64,000 nucleotides of DNA from Fibrobacter sp. UBA4297 (GCF_002394865.1 NZ_DGUZ01000001.1:165181-229180), one strand, 5' to 3'; counted from the stretch's first letter, positions 1-8,581 are shown. Numbers and translations are program-made. The notes: a model not told the origin generated them from the sequence alone.

Positions 1-750
1 AAAGAAGAACGCCAGATGATTCTCAATATCTTCGACTTCGTGGAAACGCCGGTGCGCGAAATCATGACGCCGCGTGTGGACATGTGCGCGATTGATGTGG
101 ACACGTCGCTTGAGGACTTGGTGAAGGTGTTGAACAACGAACGCCATTCTCGCTTGCCGGTTTACAAGGAAACGGTCGACAACATTGTCGGTATCCTTTC
201 GAACCGCGACTTCTTGGAATGGTACACGGAACATCGCGACGAACCGTTTGACTTGATGAAGCTCGTGATGCCGCCGGTCTACGTGCCGTACCACAAGAAG
301 ATTGATGACCTGTTGACGGAACTCCGCAAGACGGGTAACCAGCTCGCGATTGTCGTGGATGAATACGGCGGCACGGCTGGTCTTGTGACGCTCGAAGACA
401 TTCTCGAAGAAATTGTCGGCGAAATCCGCGACGAAGACGACATGGACGAAGACGAGGACGTGCAGAAGTTGAAGGACGGACGCTACATTCTCGACCCGCT
501 GATGACGCTCTCGGATTTGGAATACGAACTCGATGTGGAACTCAAGCCGCCTGAGAATTCCCACGTGGAAACGCTTTCCGGCCTCATCCAGGCAACGCTT
601 GGAATCATCCCATCGCCAGGCGCCGAAGTCAAAATTCAGGGTTACACGTTCCGCGTTCTGCGCATGGACGGCACCCGCATGGAAAAGGTCATGATGATCC
701 TCCCTGCCGGCGTGAAAGGCCCCAAGACGCAGACACTCCACAAGGTGTAG
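1..750 (+). CDS. CorC/HlyC family CBS-domain protein, 5' partial
   Basis: The frame is open to the window edge (five codons precede the first internal ATG at 16), so the N-terminal part lies outside. Visible is a tandem CBS pair (motifs MTPR, SRLPVY, DEYGGTAGLVTLEDI; roughly the first 135 residues), an acidic stretch, and then the C-terminal CorC_HlyC domain (about residues 155-235). In full-length relatives a DUF21 (CNNM) membrane domain precedes the CBS pair; the CBS domains bind adenosyl nucleotides and gate cation transport. The family includes CorC/YtfL-type transporters and GldE of gliding bacteria, and I cannot choose between these without the missing N-terminus. A terminator-like hairpin follows at 812-846. 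Confidence 0.85.
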   Translation, partial: KEERQMILNIFDFVETPVREIMTPRVDMCAIDVDTSLEDLVKVLNNERHSRLPVYKETVDNIVGILSNRDFLEWYTEHRDEPFDLMKLVMPPVYVPYHKKIDDLLTELRKTGNQLAIVVDEYGGTAGLVTLEDILEEIVGEIRDEDDMDEDEDVQKLKDGRYILDPLMTLSDLEYELDVELKPPENSHVETLSGLIQATLGIIPSPGAEVKIQGYTFRVLRMDGTRMEKVMMILPAGVKGPKTQTLHKV

Positions 751-772
751 AGTCGAGTTCGCCTCTATTCTT

Positions 773-800
773 GTCATGCCCACCTCCGAGTGGGCATCTC
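773..800. repeat. GTCAT-type palindromic repeat
   Basis: ATGCCCA and TGGGCAT arms enclose a short loop, preceded by TTGTC. This is one copy of the dispersed palindrome family also seen at 38520, 39133, 39215, 39393, 42435, 50051, 54943, 58794 and 63920. Confidence 0.6.
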
Positions 801-811
801 CATTAAAAAAT

Positions 812-846
812 AAAAAGCTCGCGATTATTAAATCGTGAGTTTTTAA
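812..846 (+). terminator. Rho-independent terminator of the CorC-like gene
   Basis: A nine-base-pair stem (818-826 with 831-839, one G-T pair), loop ATTA, flanked by A-run on the left and T-run on the right, 60-95 bases after the stop codon. Confidence 0.7.
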
Positions 847-855
847 TTTTAAATA

Positions 856-885
856 TTGTTTTTTTGAAATTGTTTTTTGTATATT
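856..885 (+). promoter_or_regulatory. Possible sigma70-type promoter of the ORF6N gene
   Basis: TTGTTT (856-861) and TATATT (880-885) are separated by 18 bases. The -35 box is a weak match, and this AT-rich stretch would give such boxes by chance fairly often. Confidence 0.3.
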
Positions 886-938
886 GAGACCATTGGTGAT
901 TGTTATTCACCTCAAAAAGATTAAAGAGTTATCAAATT

Positions 939-978
939 GCCGGTTTTTTATATGAAAATATAAAAGCCGGCTTTTTTT
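939..978 (+). terminator. Terminator-like hairpin directly upstream of the ORF6N gene
   Basis: GCCGG followed by a T/A stem pairs across a GAAA loop with an A/T stem and CCGGC, and seven T residues follow. The T-run ends two bases before the Shine-Dalgarno sequence of the gene at 991, so the hairpin sits in its 5' leader. It could be an attenuator or the end of an upstream transcript. Confidence 0.65.
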
Positions 979-990
979 GTGGGAGCAAAA

Positions 991-1980
991 ATGAAAAACA
1001 ATATGGGTAATGAGGTTGTCTCGTTGAATCCTTTGACTGCGACTGAAATTGAAAAGATGATTTTTGTCATTCGTGATAAGCAAGTATTGCTTGATCGCGA
1101 TTTGGCTACGCTTTATGGGGTAGAAACTAAACGCATCAATGAACAGGTGAAGCGTAATATTGAAAGATTTCCTGAGGAATTCTGCTTTCAGTTGGATTTG
1201 GAGGAGGCTTCTCGTTGTTCAAAGTCGCAAATTGCGACTTTGAACGCTAGTGGCAATAAACGCGGTTTTAATGTGAAAAAATTGCCTTATGCATTCACGG
1301 AACAAGGGGTTGCAATGCTTTCTGCCGTATTGCATAGTGAAAATGCCATTAGAGTAAGCATAGGCATTATGAATGCTTTTGTAGCTATGCGTCATTTTAT
1401 GATGCAAAATGGCTGCATTGTCAATCGCCTTTCAAATGTAGAAGCGAAGATTATTAATCAGGATGAACGGATGCTTGCGCAAGACCGAAAAATGCTTGAA
1501 CATGATCAAAAAATAGATGAACTTTTTGAAGCTATGGATCGGGGCGAATTGCGTTCAAAGGGCTTGTTCTATAATAACCAGGTTTTCGATGCTTATGTAT
1601 TTGTGTGTGGTTTGATTAGGCAGGCCAAAAAGAGAATTGTCCTAGTTGATAGATATGTGGACGAGAAAACTTTGACAATGATGCTTAAACGGCAAAAAGA
1701 TGTTTCTGTAACAATCTATACCTATGATAAAAGTAAAGTTTTTGGAGTTGACTTGTCGGTGTATAATGCTCAATATCCGAATTACCCAATAAAGATTTTG
1801 CCCAGCTATGGTATGCATGATAGATTTCTGTTTATTGATGAAACCGCATATCATTTTGGGGCTTCGCTCAAAGATTTGGGTTCTAATACCTTCTTTTTTA
1901 GCAAGGAGGAGTTTACTTTGGATGAGGTTATGAAGAAAAGTGATGAAATTGCGAAAGAAAAAGCGCAGAATGAGAAATAA
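991..1980 (+). CDS. ORF6N-domain protein
   Basis: The first ~110 residues carry an ORF6N-type (KilA-N related) DNA-binding domain: VIRDKQVLLDRDLATLYGVETKRINEQVKRN, then FPEEFCFQL and LPYAFTEQGVAMLSAVL. A predicted coiled coil follows (about 145-185). The C-terminal ~140 residues form a separate domain ending in MHDRFLFID and HFGASLKDLG, resembling the nuclease-like C-terminal half of other chromosomal ORF6N proteins; I cannot name its activity. I chose ATG 991 because GGGAG at 981-985 is five bases upstream; a GTG at 979 would overlap that site. ORF6N genes are common in phages and as stand-alone chromosomal genes. AT-rich codon use differs from the neighbouring corC and parE genes, which suggests transfer. 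Confidence 0.8.
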   Translation: MKNNMGNEVVSLNPLTATEIEKMIFVIRDKQVLLDRDLATLYGVETKRINEQVKRNIERFPEEFCFQLDLEEASRCSKSQIATLNASGNKRGFNVKKLPYAFTEQGVAMLSAVLHSENAIRVSIGIMNAFVAMRHFMMQNGCIVNRLSNVEAKIINQDERMLAQDRKMLEHDQKIDELFEAMDRGELRSKGLFYNNQVFDAYVFVCGLIRQAKKRIVLVDRYVDEKTLTMMLKRQKDVSVTIYTYDKSKVFGVDLSVYNAQYPNYPIKILPSYGMHDRFLFIDETAYHFGASLKDLGSNTFFFSKEEFTLDEVMKKSDEIAKEKAQNEK

Positions 1981-2024
1981 AATGTCATTCTATAGCCTCT
2001 AGCTTTAGAATGACATTAAAAAAA
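1978..2024. terminator. Bidirectional hairpin between ORF6N gene and parE
   Basis: A perfect 12-base inverted repeat, AATGTCATTCTA (1981-1992) and TAGAATGACATT (2006-2017), lies between convergent genes. On the minus strand a T-rich run follows it. It touches the ORF6N stop codon. Confidence 0.55.
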
Positions 2025-2085
2025 TGGTAGCTAAGTTCTAAGAGCGCAGTGGCCTGAGGTATACCAACTGCGCCGCCGGCACCAA

Positions 2086-3930
2086 CTACAGTTCTTCGAC
2101 AGCTTCTGCTCTCAGGTTCAGCACGATGTGTTCCTGGCGCATTGGCGTGTTGTTGCCCATGTAGTATTCCAGCATTTTGCCGAGCGAAGCGTCGGGCGGA
2201 ATGCTCACCGTTTCAAGGCGCATGTCCTCGTTGATGAACTGTCCGAATTCTTCCGGGCTGATTTCGCCAAGACCTTTGAATCGTGTAATCTCGAGACCGG
2301 TCTTGCCGATTTCCTTTGCGGCCTTGTCGCGTTCCGCTTCGTCGTAGCAGTATTTGGTCACCTGCTTGTTGCGCACGCGGAAAAGCGGTGTCTGTAAGAT
2401 GTACAAGTGCTTCTGTTCCACAAGTTCCGGGAAGAACTGCAAGAAGAACGTCATGAGCAAAAGGCGAATGTGCATACCGTCCACATCAGCATCGGTCGCG
2501 ATAATCACTTTGTCGTAACGCAAGTTCTCGAGACCGTTTTCGATGTCGAGCGCGTGCTGCAACAAGTTGAATTCTTCGTTTTCGTACACAACCTTTTTCG
2601 TCATGCCAAAGCTGTTGAGTGGCTTACCGCGGAGGCTAAACACAGCCTGCGTCTGCACGTTACGAGCCTTGGTGATAGAGCCGGATGCGGAGTCACCTTC
2701 TGTAATGAAAATCATCGATTCGCGGTTGAGCGCGTTTTTGACGTCGGTAAGGTGGATCTTGCAGTCGCGAAGCTTGCGGTTGTGCAAGTTTGCCTTCTTG
2801 GCGCGTTCGTTTGCAAGCTTCTTGATGCCTGCGATTTCCTTGCGTTCACGTTCGTTCTGCGTGATGCGGTTGAGGAGCGCTTTTTCGGTTTCGGGATTCT
2901 TGTGCAAGAAGTTGTCGAACTCGCTTGCAACGTAATCCACAACCCAGGAGCGCAGCTGGGCGCCACCCGGAGCGACTGTTGTCGAGCCGAGCTTTGTCTT
3001 TGTCTGGGATTCAAAGACCGGTTCCTGGATGCGCACCGAAATGGCACCGATGATACAATTGCGCACGTCCTGCGGGTCCAAGTCCTTCTTGAAATGGTCG
3101 CGGGCGCCTTTGACAAGGCCTTCGCGGAATGCCTGTTGGTGTGTACCGCCCTGCGTGGTGTGCTGACCGTTTACAAAGCTGTAGTAATGTTCGCCGTACT
3201 GGTTCCCGTGCGTGAAGGCGCATTCAATATCCTTGCCCTTAAAGTGGATCACCGGGTAGCGGATGGAATCGTCCACGTGCTTGTTCAAAAGGTCCAAAAG
3301 GCCGTTCGGGCTCGTGTAGACCTTGTCGTTCATGATGAGCTGGAGGCCGTTGTTCAAGTAGGCGTAGTTCCAGACCTTTTCTTCCATGTAGGCCGGGAGG
3401 AAACGGTAGTTCTTGAAAATGTCGGCGTCCGGTTCAAAGTAAATTTCGGTACCGTTCTTTTCGGTCGTTGCACATTCCTTGTAGTCCTGCACAAGCACGC
3501 CACGGCAGAATTCAGCCTGCTTCATGCGGCCATCGCGGTAGCTTTTGACAATGAATTTGGTAGAAAGTGCATTCACGGCCTTTGTACCCACGCCGTTCAA
3601 GCCGACGGATTTCTGGAACGCTTCGGAATCGTACTTACCACCTGTGTTGATCTTCGACACGCAGTCAATGACCTTGCCGAGAGGAATGCCGCGCCCGTAG
3701 TCGCGCACGCGTGCCGCATGGTCGTCAATATTGATTTCAATCTTCTTGCCGGCACCCATCACGAATTCGTCGATGGAGTTGTCGATAATTTCCTTGACGA
3801 GCACGTAAATGCCGTCGTCCGGGCTCTGTCCGTCGCCAAGTTTACCGATGTACATACCGGGGCGCAGACGGATGTGTTCATGCCACTCTAGGGATTTGAT
3901 GCTGTCTTCTGTATATTTCGTAGCTGCCAT
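2086..3930 (-). CDS. parE: DNA topoisomerase IV subunit B (ParE/GyrB type)
   Basis: ATPase subunit of a type IIA topoisomerase that decatenates or relaxes DNA with its A subunit. GHKL ATPase motifs are visible: EIIDNSIDE near residue 47, DYGRGIP near 78, and GLNGVGTKAVNAL near 112. The TOPRIM segment has EGDSASG near 411 and DADVDGMHIR near 480. The C-terminus has the FKGLGE motif near 555. At 614 residues it has the short ParE/Bacteroidota-type length rather than that of long GyrB. No parC follows on this strand within the window, so the partner subunit is encoded elsewhere. Distinguishing ParE from GyrB by eye is not absolute. Confidence 0.9.
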   Translation of the reverse strand: MAATKYTEDSIKSLEWHEHIRLRPGMYIGKLGDGQSPDDGIYVLVKEIIDNSIDEFVMGAGKKIEINIDDHAARVRDYGRGIPLGKVIDCVSKINTGGKYDSEAFQKSVGLNGVGTKAVNALSTKFIVKSYRDGRMKQAEFCRGVLVQDYKECATTEKNGTEIYFEPDADIFKNYRFLPAYMEEKVWNYAYLNNGLQLIMNDKVYTSPNGLLDLLNKHVDDSIRYPVIHFKGKDIECAFTHGNQYGEHYYSFVNGQHTTQGGTHQQAFREGLVKGARDHFKKDLDPQDVRNCIIGAISVRIQEPVFESQTKTKLGSTTVAPGGAQLRSWVVDYVASEFDNFLHKNPETEKALLNRITQNERERKEIAGIKKLANERAKKANLHNRKLRDCKIHLTDVKNALNRESMIFITEGDSASGSITKARNVQTQAVFSLRGKPLNSFGMTKKVVYENEEFNLLQHALDIENGLENLRYDKVIIATDADVDGMHIRLLLMTFFLQFFPELVEQKHLYILQTPLFRVRNKQVTKYCYDEAERDKAAKEIGKTGLEITRFKGLGEISPEEFGQFINEDMRLETVSIPPDASLGKMLEYYMGNNTPMRQEHIVLNLRAEAVEEL

Positions 3931-4234
3931 TAATCAATCTCTTTAAAATTCAATTCCATATATAGCAAACGATTTTTCTGAGCAACCATAATTGTGCTTT
4001 TTGCGTTTGCTATGATCGTCAATCAAATATATAAAAATTTTAAATACTGCACGTAAGTGCATGTTGAATAGGCCAAAAAGAGGAGTGTAAATTGGTTTTC
4101 CTCCTAATTTTCAAATTCTCGCGCGGGTCATCTTTGCTGAAGTTGGAGCGCGTTGTGGCGATGTCGGTTTGACGTAACAGTTGATTTATTTTATTTTTGG
4201 TATCGGCTGTTGGGAGTTTTGAAGGAGAATTCTT
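3931..4234. other. Intergenic region with long inverted repeat
   Basis: No convincing gene. ATAGCAAACG (3962-3971) pairs perfectly with CGTTTGCTAT (4004-4013), with a 32-base loop that contains a smaller GAGCA/TGTGC pairing. It lies just upstream of parE on the minus strand and could be an operator or 5' leader structure. Confidence 0.5.
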
Positions 4235-4378
4235 ATGGACGCAATTCAGGTTGCGCGTGAACGATTGAAACTTATCAAGCTGCTCGCCCAAAATGGCCGT
4301 GATATTGCTATGGGCAAGGTGATCCCCCAAAAAGATGTTTTCAAGTCTTTGGACCGCGAAGCCGCTATTCTTCCGTAA
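4235..4378 (+). CDS. Small hypothetical protein (47 aa)
   Basis: An ATG at 4235 is preceded by AAGGAG six to nine bases upstream, which is a good ribosome binding site for such a short frame. The product starts MDAIQVARERLKLIKLL, is mildly amphipathic and has no motif I recognise. It could be a real small protein, a solitary antitoxin-like peptide, or the remnant of a longer gene. Confidence 0.45.
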   Translation: MDAIQVARERLKLIKLLAQNGRDIAMGKVIPQKDVFKSLDREAAILP

Positions 4379-4498
4379 AATTGTTGCATCATTGACCCCC
4401 GTAAAGTCTTGTTTTTTTTGACATCTAAAAAATATTAGTTATTATTTCGTTGTATTTGGCTAATGAATGTTAGCTTGCGGTTAATAACGGAGAAATTT

Positions 4499-5105
4499 AT
4501 GAAGACGGTTGGTTTGATTGGCGGAATGAGCTGGGAAAGTACAATCACGTACTATGATGTTTTGAATAAAGAAATTGTCAGCGCGTTGGGCGGTTTTCAC
4601 AGTGCAAAAATCTTGATGTACAGTGTCGATTTTGCTGAACTTGAGGCGAACATGTCCAATGGCAATTGGGAGGGCATTGCTGCTATTCTCGCAGACGCGG
4701 CGAAATCATATCCCGATTCTGCACATTGCCGATGCGGTTGCCACAAGCGTTATTCGCGATGGCTTTACGAAAGTCGCGCTGATCGGCACTAAATTCACGA
4801 TGACACAGGACTTTATCAAGGATCGCCTTAAGAGCGCTGGCCTCGAAGTGATTGTGCCGGACGCTCCAGATATTGAAATTGTGAACAACGTTATTTTTAA
4901 TGAACTTTGCTTGGGTAAGGTTCTCGGTTCGTCTCGTGCGGAATACCAGCGCATCATTGAGAGCTTAAAAGAACGTGGAGCTGAGTGCGTTATTCTTGGT
5001 TGCACCGAAATCGGCATGCTTATCTCCGCAGAAGATAGCGTGCTCCCCGTGTACGATACGACCATCATCCATGCTAAAGAAGCCGCCCGCCAATCGCTGG
5101 GTTGA
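4499..5105 (+). pseudogene. Aspartate/glutamate racemase family, internal deletion and frameshift
   Basis: The gene begins well (GGAG upstream, MKTVGLIGGMSWESTITYY, LYSVDF-like MYSVDFAEL) and reads normally to ILADAAK near 4697. It then continues in another frame from IPILHIADAVA to GCTEIGML and the stop at 5105. Compared with the family, about 30 residues are missing at the junction, including the CTNTMH motif with the first catalytic cysteine; the second (GCTEI) remains. The combination of a deletion that is not a multiple of three and loss of the active-site Cys means that no active racemase can be made. The family interconverts L- and D-Asp or related acids. Confidence 0.85.
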
Positions 5106-5211
5106 TTGTTCTATATGCTACACGATGTAGTATATGCAAAATTTTTGTGCGAAATTTTTAGAAAAACACCTAAATTTTGCAAAAAACTTTAATTTTGTAG
5201 CATAAATAGAC

Positions 5212-5239
5212 TTGATTTTTGAAAAAACGGTTTTATATT
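5212..5239 (+). promoter_or_regulatory. Promoter of the TIGR02147 gene, implying a leaderless start
   Basis: TTGATT (5212-5217) and TATATT (5234-5239) are 16 bases apart. Transcription would begin about base 5246, while the ATG is at 5247 and no Shine-Dalgarno sequence precedes it. Confidence 0.5.
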
Positions 5240-5246
5240 TTTTAAT

Positions 5247-6080
5247 ATGAAACCGATTGTCGAATATACCGATTTCCGCATGTACATGCGCGATTACTAC
5301 GAGGAACGCAAGCGCTGTTCCGCGTTCTCTTGGAGAGAATTCTCCAAGAACGCAGGATTCAGTTCTCCCTCGTACATGAAGGTTGTTTGCGACGGTAAAA
5401 GCAAGTTGAGCCGTATCGGTGTGGAGCGCACGGGGGCTGCTATGGGGCTTGCTGGTTTTGAGATGGATTATTTCAGGGCAATGGTCAAGTTCGGCCAAGC
5501 CGAGACGGAAGAACGCAAAAAAAACGCCTACGAAGAAATGCTTTCTATCGCAAAGACGTACAAAGTCCGCACGATTGAAGGCGAGCTGTTCAAGTACTAT
5601 GATACTTGGCACAACTCGGTCGTCAGGGAACTAGCTCCGATTATGCCGGGCGCCACTCCTGGCGAAATGGCGAAGATGTGTTATCCGCAAATCTCTGCTG
5701 CGGAAGTTCGTGATTCTCTCGACTTTCTCACGAAATCGGGACTCCTGAAAAAAGAAGATGAAAATTTTGTCCAGTCCGAAACTTCGATCAAGGGCACAAC
5801 GGATGCAACGCGACTTGCCATGAGAAATATGCACCGCCAAATGTCCAGACTTGCGACATCGGCACTTGAACTCCCCAAGGAAATTCGTAACTTTAGTGGA
5901 GTGACCATGGGGCTTTCGCGCGAGTCGTTCCATAAAATCGAATGTGTACTGCATGAATGCCGTCGCCAGATTATTGCCATCGCTGCTGAAGAAAAGAATA
6001 TTGAACAAGTTTATCGCTTGAATTTGCAATTATTCCCCCTGACGAAAAACGTGAAGGAGAACGAAAATGAAGAAGTGTAG
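5247..6080 (+). CDS. TIGR02147 family protein (Fibrobacter paralogous family)
   Basis: The 277-residue product has the signature layout of the family named from F. succinogenes: MKPIVEYTDFRMYMRDYYEERK at the start, a helix-turn-helix-like stretch FSWREFSKNAGFSSPSYMKVV near residues 28-48, then a largely helical body. The N-terminal part looks like a DNA-binding region, and the family is usually treated as putative regulators, but no function is proven. Its end overlaps the next gene by 14 bases, so it is translationally coupled to the lipoprotein gene at 6067. The start appears leaderless (promoter at 5212-5239). Confidence 0.8.
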   Translation: MKPIVEYTDFRMYMRDYYEERKRCSAFSWREFSKNAGFSSPSYMKVVCDGKSKLSRIGVERTGAAMGLAGFEMDYFRAMVKFGQAETEERKKNAYEEMLSIAKTYKVRTIEGELFKYYDTWHNSVVRELAPIMPGATPGEMAKMCYPQISAAEVRDSLDFLTKSGLLKKEDENFVQSETSIKGTTDATRLAMRNMHRQMSRLATSALELPKEIRNFSGVTMGLSRESFHKIECVLHECRRQIIAIAAEEKNIEQVYRLNLQLFPLTKNVKENENEEV

Positions 6081-7020
6081 TTTGTATGAACTTATAACGC
6101 TCACGCTAATCTTTTCGTTGAGCTTCTTTACGAGTTGCTCTTCGGATAAAGTTGCGGGTACGTCCGAAGATACGAATGAATTTGCTTATAGAGTTTCGTC
6201 GAGCTCCGAAGAGGAATTGTCTAGTTCGGGGAAAATGTCCTCAAGTTCTTGGGGTAACGCTCATCTTGGTATAGAGTCTAGCAGTTCTGTGAAATCTAGC
6301 AGTTCACGAGTCGTTTCCAGTTGTTCAAGTGCTGGATCCAGTAGCACGCGCACCATTTCGAGTAGTTCTCACGCAATCTCTAGCAGCTCGAATGCTGAAT
6401 CCTCGAATAGCTCGCAGCTAGAGTCTAGCAGCTCTTTAGATTCGGTAAATGAAGGCTCGGCATCTCCTAAAACGCTAGAGGATTATTTGAAGTTGCTCAA
6501 TATCGCTTCGGATTTAGTTGTTGTTGAAATGTTGTCTGTGAAATTTGATTTTAATGATAATGTAAATCTAGAGCCGGAAAATCCAGTGCCGCCGGGAGTG
6601 ACGGAATTCGATAGCCCGTGGCCGCTCAAAATTGTAAAACAAAACCTCTATGGACTGGAAGAATTTTTCCCGATGGCTTATAAGCACTTCCCGGAAATCA
6701 TTGATGCGATCAAAAACGAGACTCTTGATGAAAACTGTGGGCTTTATATGTTAAATGTTTATGCGGACGGATTTTCAAGAGGCTATGTTGTTTCTGGTAT
6801 TGCCAAGGATACCATCAAGGTACTCGATGTTCCGGCCGGAAACTGTAAAGCGATTCCGCCTACCGAAAAGGCTCGATTCCTGTTCTACTACTGTGGCGAA
6901 ATTAGTAGCCATGCTGATGTGGTTCACGTTCCTGTTGAAATGAATTTGTCACAAAAATGTTCGGCTTTAAAATCTAATGAGGAATGGGTGAATATAAAGT
7001 CACCAGTTCAAGCTAAATAG
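6067..7020 (+). CDS. Ser-linker lipoprotein, hypothetical
   Basis: The N-terminus is a lipoprotein signal peptide ending in the lipobox FTSC (Cys about residue 20). A Ser-rich linker with repeated SSSS blocks covers about residues 40-125, the hallmark of Fibrobacter surface proteins. The C-terminal ~190 residues form a domain with no motif I recognise; it contains four cysteines. GGAG precedes the ATG, and the gene overlaps the TIGR02147 gene and is followed after 26 bases by the next lipoprotein, so the three form an operon. Likely outer-membrane or surface anchored; function unknown. Confidence 0.75.
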   Translation: MKKCSLYELITLTLIFSLSFFTSCSSDKVAGTSEDTNEFAYRVSSSSEEELSSSGKMSSSSWGNAHLGIESSSSVKSSSSRVVSSCSSAGSSSTRTISSSSHAISSSSNAESSNSSQLESSSSLDSVNEGSASPKTLEDYLKLLNIASDLVVVEMLSVKFDFNDNVNLEPENPVPPGVTEFDSPWPLKIVKQNLYGLEEFFPMAYKHFPEIIDAIKNETLDENCGLYMLNVYADGFSRGYVVSGIAKDTIKVLDVPAGNCKAIPPTEKARFLFYYCGEISSHADVVHVPVEMNLSQKCSALKSNEEWVNIKSPVQAK

Positions 7021-7046
7021 AATTTAATAAAAAAGGAGATATAATC

Positions 7047-8549
7047 ATGAAACCGATTAAATACATCGGCGCTACCTTGGTTGTAGCCGCCGCGTTTGGA
7101 ATCGTGGCTTGCGATACTGATAACATCAGCGCTCCCGAGTACAATAATGTCAATTCCTCGGCTGTTGAACAGCTAAATCCGCTGCAGTCCTCCAGTTCCG
7201 AGGCGAAAATTCAACCGCTGTCAAGTAGCGAATTTGTTGAAAGTTCGTCTGCCAAAAGCGAAAGTTCGTCTTCAGTTGCGAATCTGTCCAGCTCAAGCAT
7301 TTTTGAGACTTGCAAGCATGTGAGCGATAATGTGTGCGAACCTTGCCCCTCTGGTGAAACGTGTGCTTGCCATCCGTGTAGAATCGGCGTGGAGCATGAA
7401 AGCAGGGATTGCCTTACGGGCGCGACTCTTTATTGTCGTGAAGGCGAATGGAAGACCGTTGCAGAAATTTGTCCGAATGGCCGTTGGACTACCCACTGTA
7501 ACGGCATTTGGGCACAGGAGCCTGTTTGTTGTGAAGAAAAACTTGAGGAAACATGCCGTCACATCTCGGATTATGACGGCATGACCGCACAAGGTAACTG
7601 CGTGAATCAGAATGGCCGCACCGCAGTCGACTGTGTGACGGGGGAAAATTACGAATGTAAAAACAACAATTGGCAGCCGGTTGCCTGCATGGACATCAAG
7701 CCGACTGAATGCAAGCCGGGAATGGTTGGTTGTGACTATCGCCTTTGCCAGCCGGACGGCGTCCGGGAAATTGCCGACTGCGAAAGTGGCGCAATTTACG
7801 TATGCAACGGCGAAATGTGGGAAATCAAGAAAACGGAAGAAAATCAGCATTGCGCTCGTGGCGAGCTTGAATATTGCGCCGCATGTTTTGAAGAAGGTGC
7901 GTTCAATGGTCATTACAAATGCGTTCAGGGCAAATGGCTAAAAATGGGCATGGGCGACGAAATCTGCGAACATATCACCGATTTCCGGTGCGCAGAAGGA
8001 AAGACGCGCTGCAGTATAGCTTGCGATGAAAACCTGCAAAAACGTACCCAGGACTGCAAAACGGGTGAAATGTATGTCTGCCAAAGTGGTTTATGGACTT
8101 TAGAGCTTCTTGATTGTGATTCCGATGCTGACGGCTGCGGACGTGAAATTTTGCAGCCGACGTGCGATGCGCAAAATGGCGGTAATTGTGCACTCCCGCT
8201 TATGGACTACGAACGCTGCGCTCGCGGAGAAAAGGAATTCTGCAATAGCAATAATAGCTGGTTGAGCGAGTCTTGTGAAGAAAGCGAATTGAGCAGGGAC
8301 CTCCGCATTGAAATGCAGGATGGCTCTTACCGGTCTGAAAATTATATCTGCGTGAAAGGTCGCTGGGTGGAACGTTATAAATATTACGAATGCGGTGAAA
8401 AAGAATCTTGTGTCACGGCATCTGTGCGTTGCCCGAGTCTAGGTGTTGAGGGGACCGCTTGCAGTGAAAACGGTTCGTCCAAAGTTGTCGACAGTTGCGC
8501 ATTTACGTGTAGCAATGGCGTCTATAAGTATACGCCTGCACCGCTGTAA
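7047..8549 (+). CDS. Cys-rich repetitive Ser-linker lipoprotein
   Basis: A signal peptide with lipobox IVAC (Cys about residue 22) is followed by a short Ser linker (about 45-85) and then some 400 residues with around 45 cysteines. At least four units share the pattern DCxTGxxYxCxxxxW (for example DCLTGATLYCREGEW, DCVTGENYECKNNNW, DCKTGEMYVCQSGLW). The regular spacing suggests a row of small disulfide-bonded modules on the cell surface. AAAGGAGAT gives a strong ribosome binding site. It ends the TIGR02147 operon, with a terminator at 8582. No known family is recognised; adhesion or binding is only a guess. Confidence 0.75.
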   Translation: MKPIKYIGATLVVAAAFGIVACDTDNISAPEYNNVNSSAVEQLNPLQSSSSEAKIQPLSSSEFVESSSAKSESSSSVANLSSSSIFETCKHVSDNVCEPCPSGETCACHPCRIGVEHESRDCLTGATLYCREGEWKTVAEICPNGRWTTHCNGIWAQEPVCCEEKLEETCRHISDYDGMTAQGNCVNQNGRTAVDCVTGENYECKNNNWQPVACMDIKPTECKPGMVGCDYRLCQPDGVREIADCESGAIYVCNGEMWEIKKTEENQHCARGELEYCAACFEEGAFNGHYKCVQGKWLKMGMGDEICEHITDFRCAEGKTRCSIACDENLQKRTQDCKTGEMYVCQSGLWTLELLDCDSDADGCGREILQPTCDAQNGGNCALPLMDYERCARGEKEFCNSNNSWLSESCEESELSRDLRIEMQDGSYRSENYICVKGRWVERYKYYECGEKESCVTASVRCPSLGVEGTACSENGSSKVVDSCAFTCSNGVYKYTPAPL

Positions 8550-8581
8550 TTTTAGATTTTAAATAAATTGCAACGAAGCTG

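Noticed and set aside
2407..3891. A 494-codon open frame on the plus strand opposite parE
   Set aside because: It is antisense to a clear parE, its product has no motif, and such long antisense frames also occur opposite other GC-biased genes here (15436-16899, 26808-27866, 27902-29119).
4040..4330. A 96-codon frame on the minus strand
   Set aside because: No ribosome binding site or motif, and it lies opposite the better supported small frame at 4235-4378.
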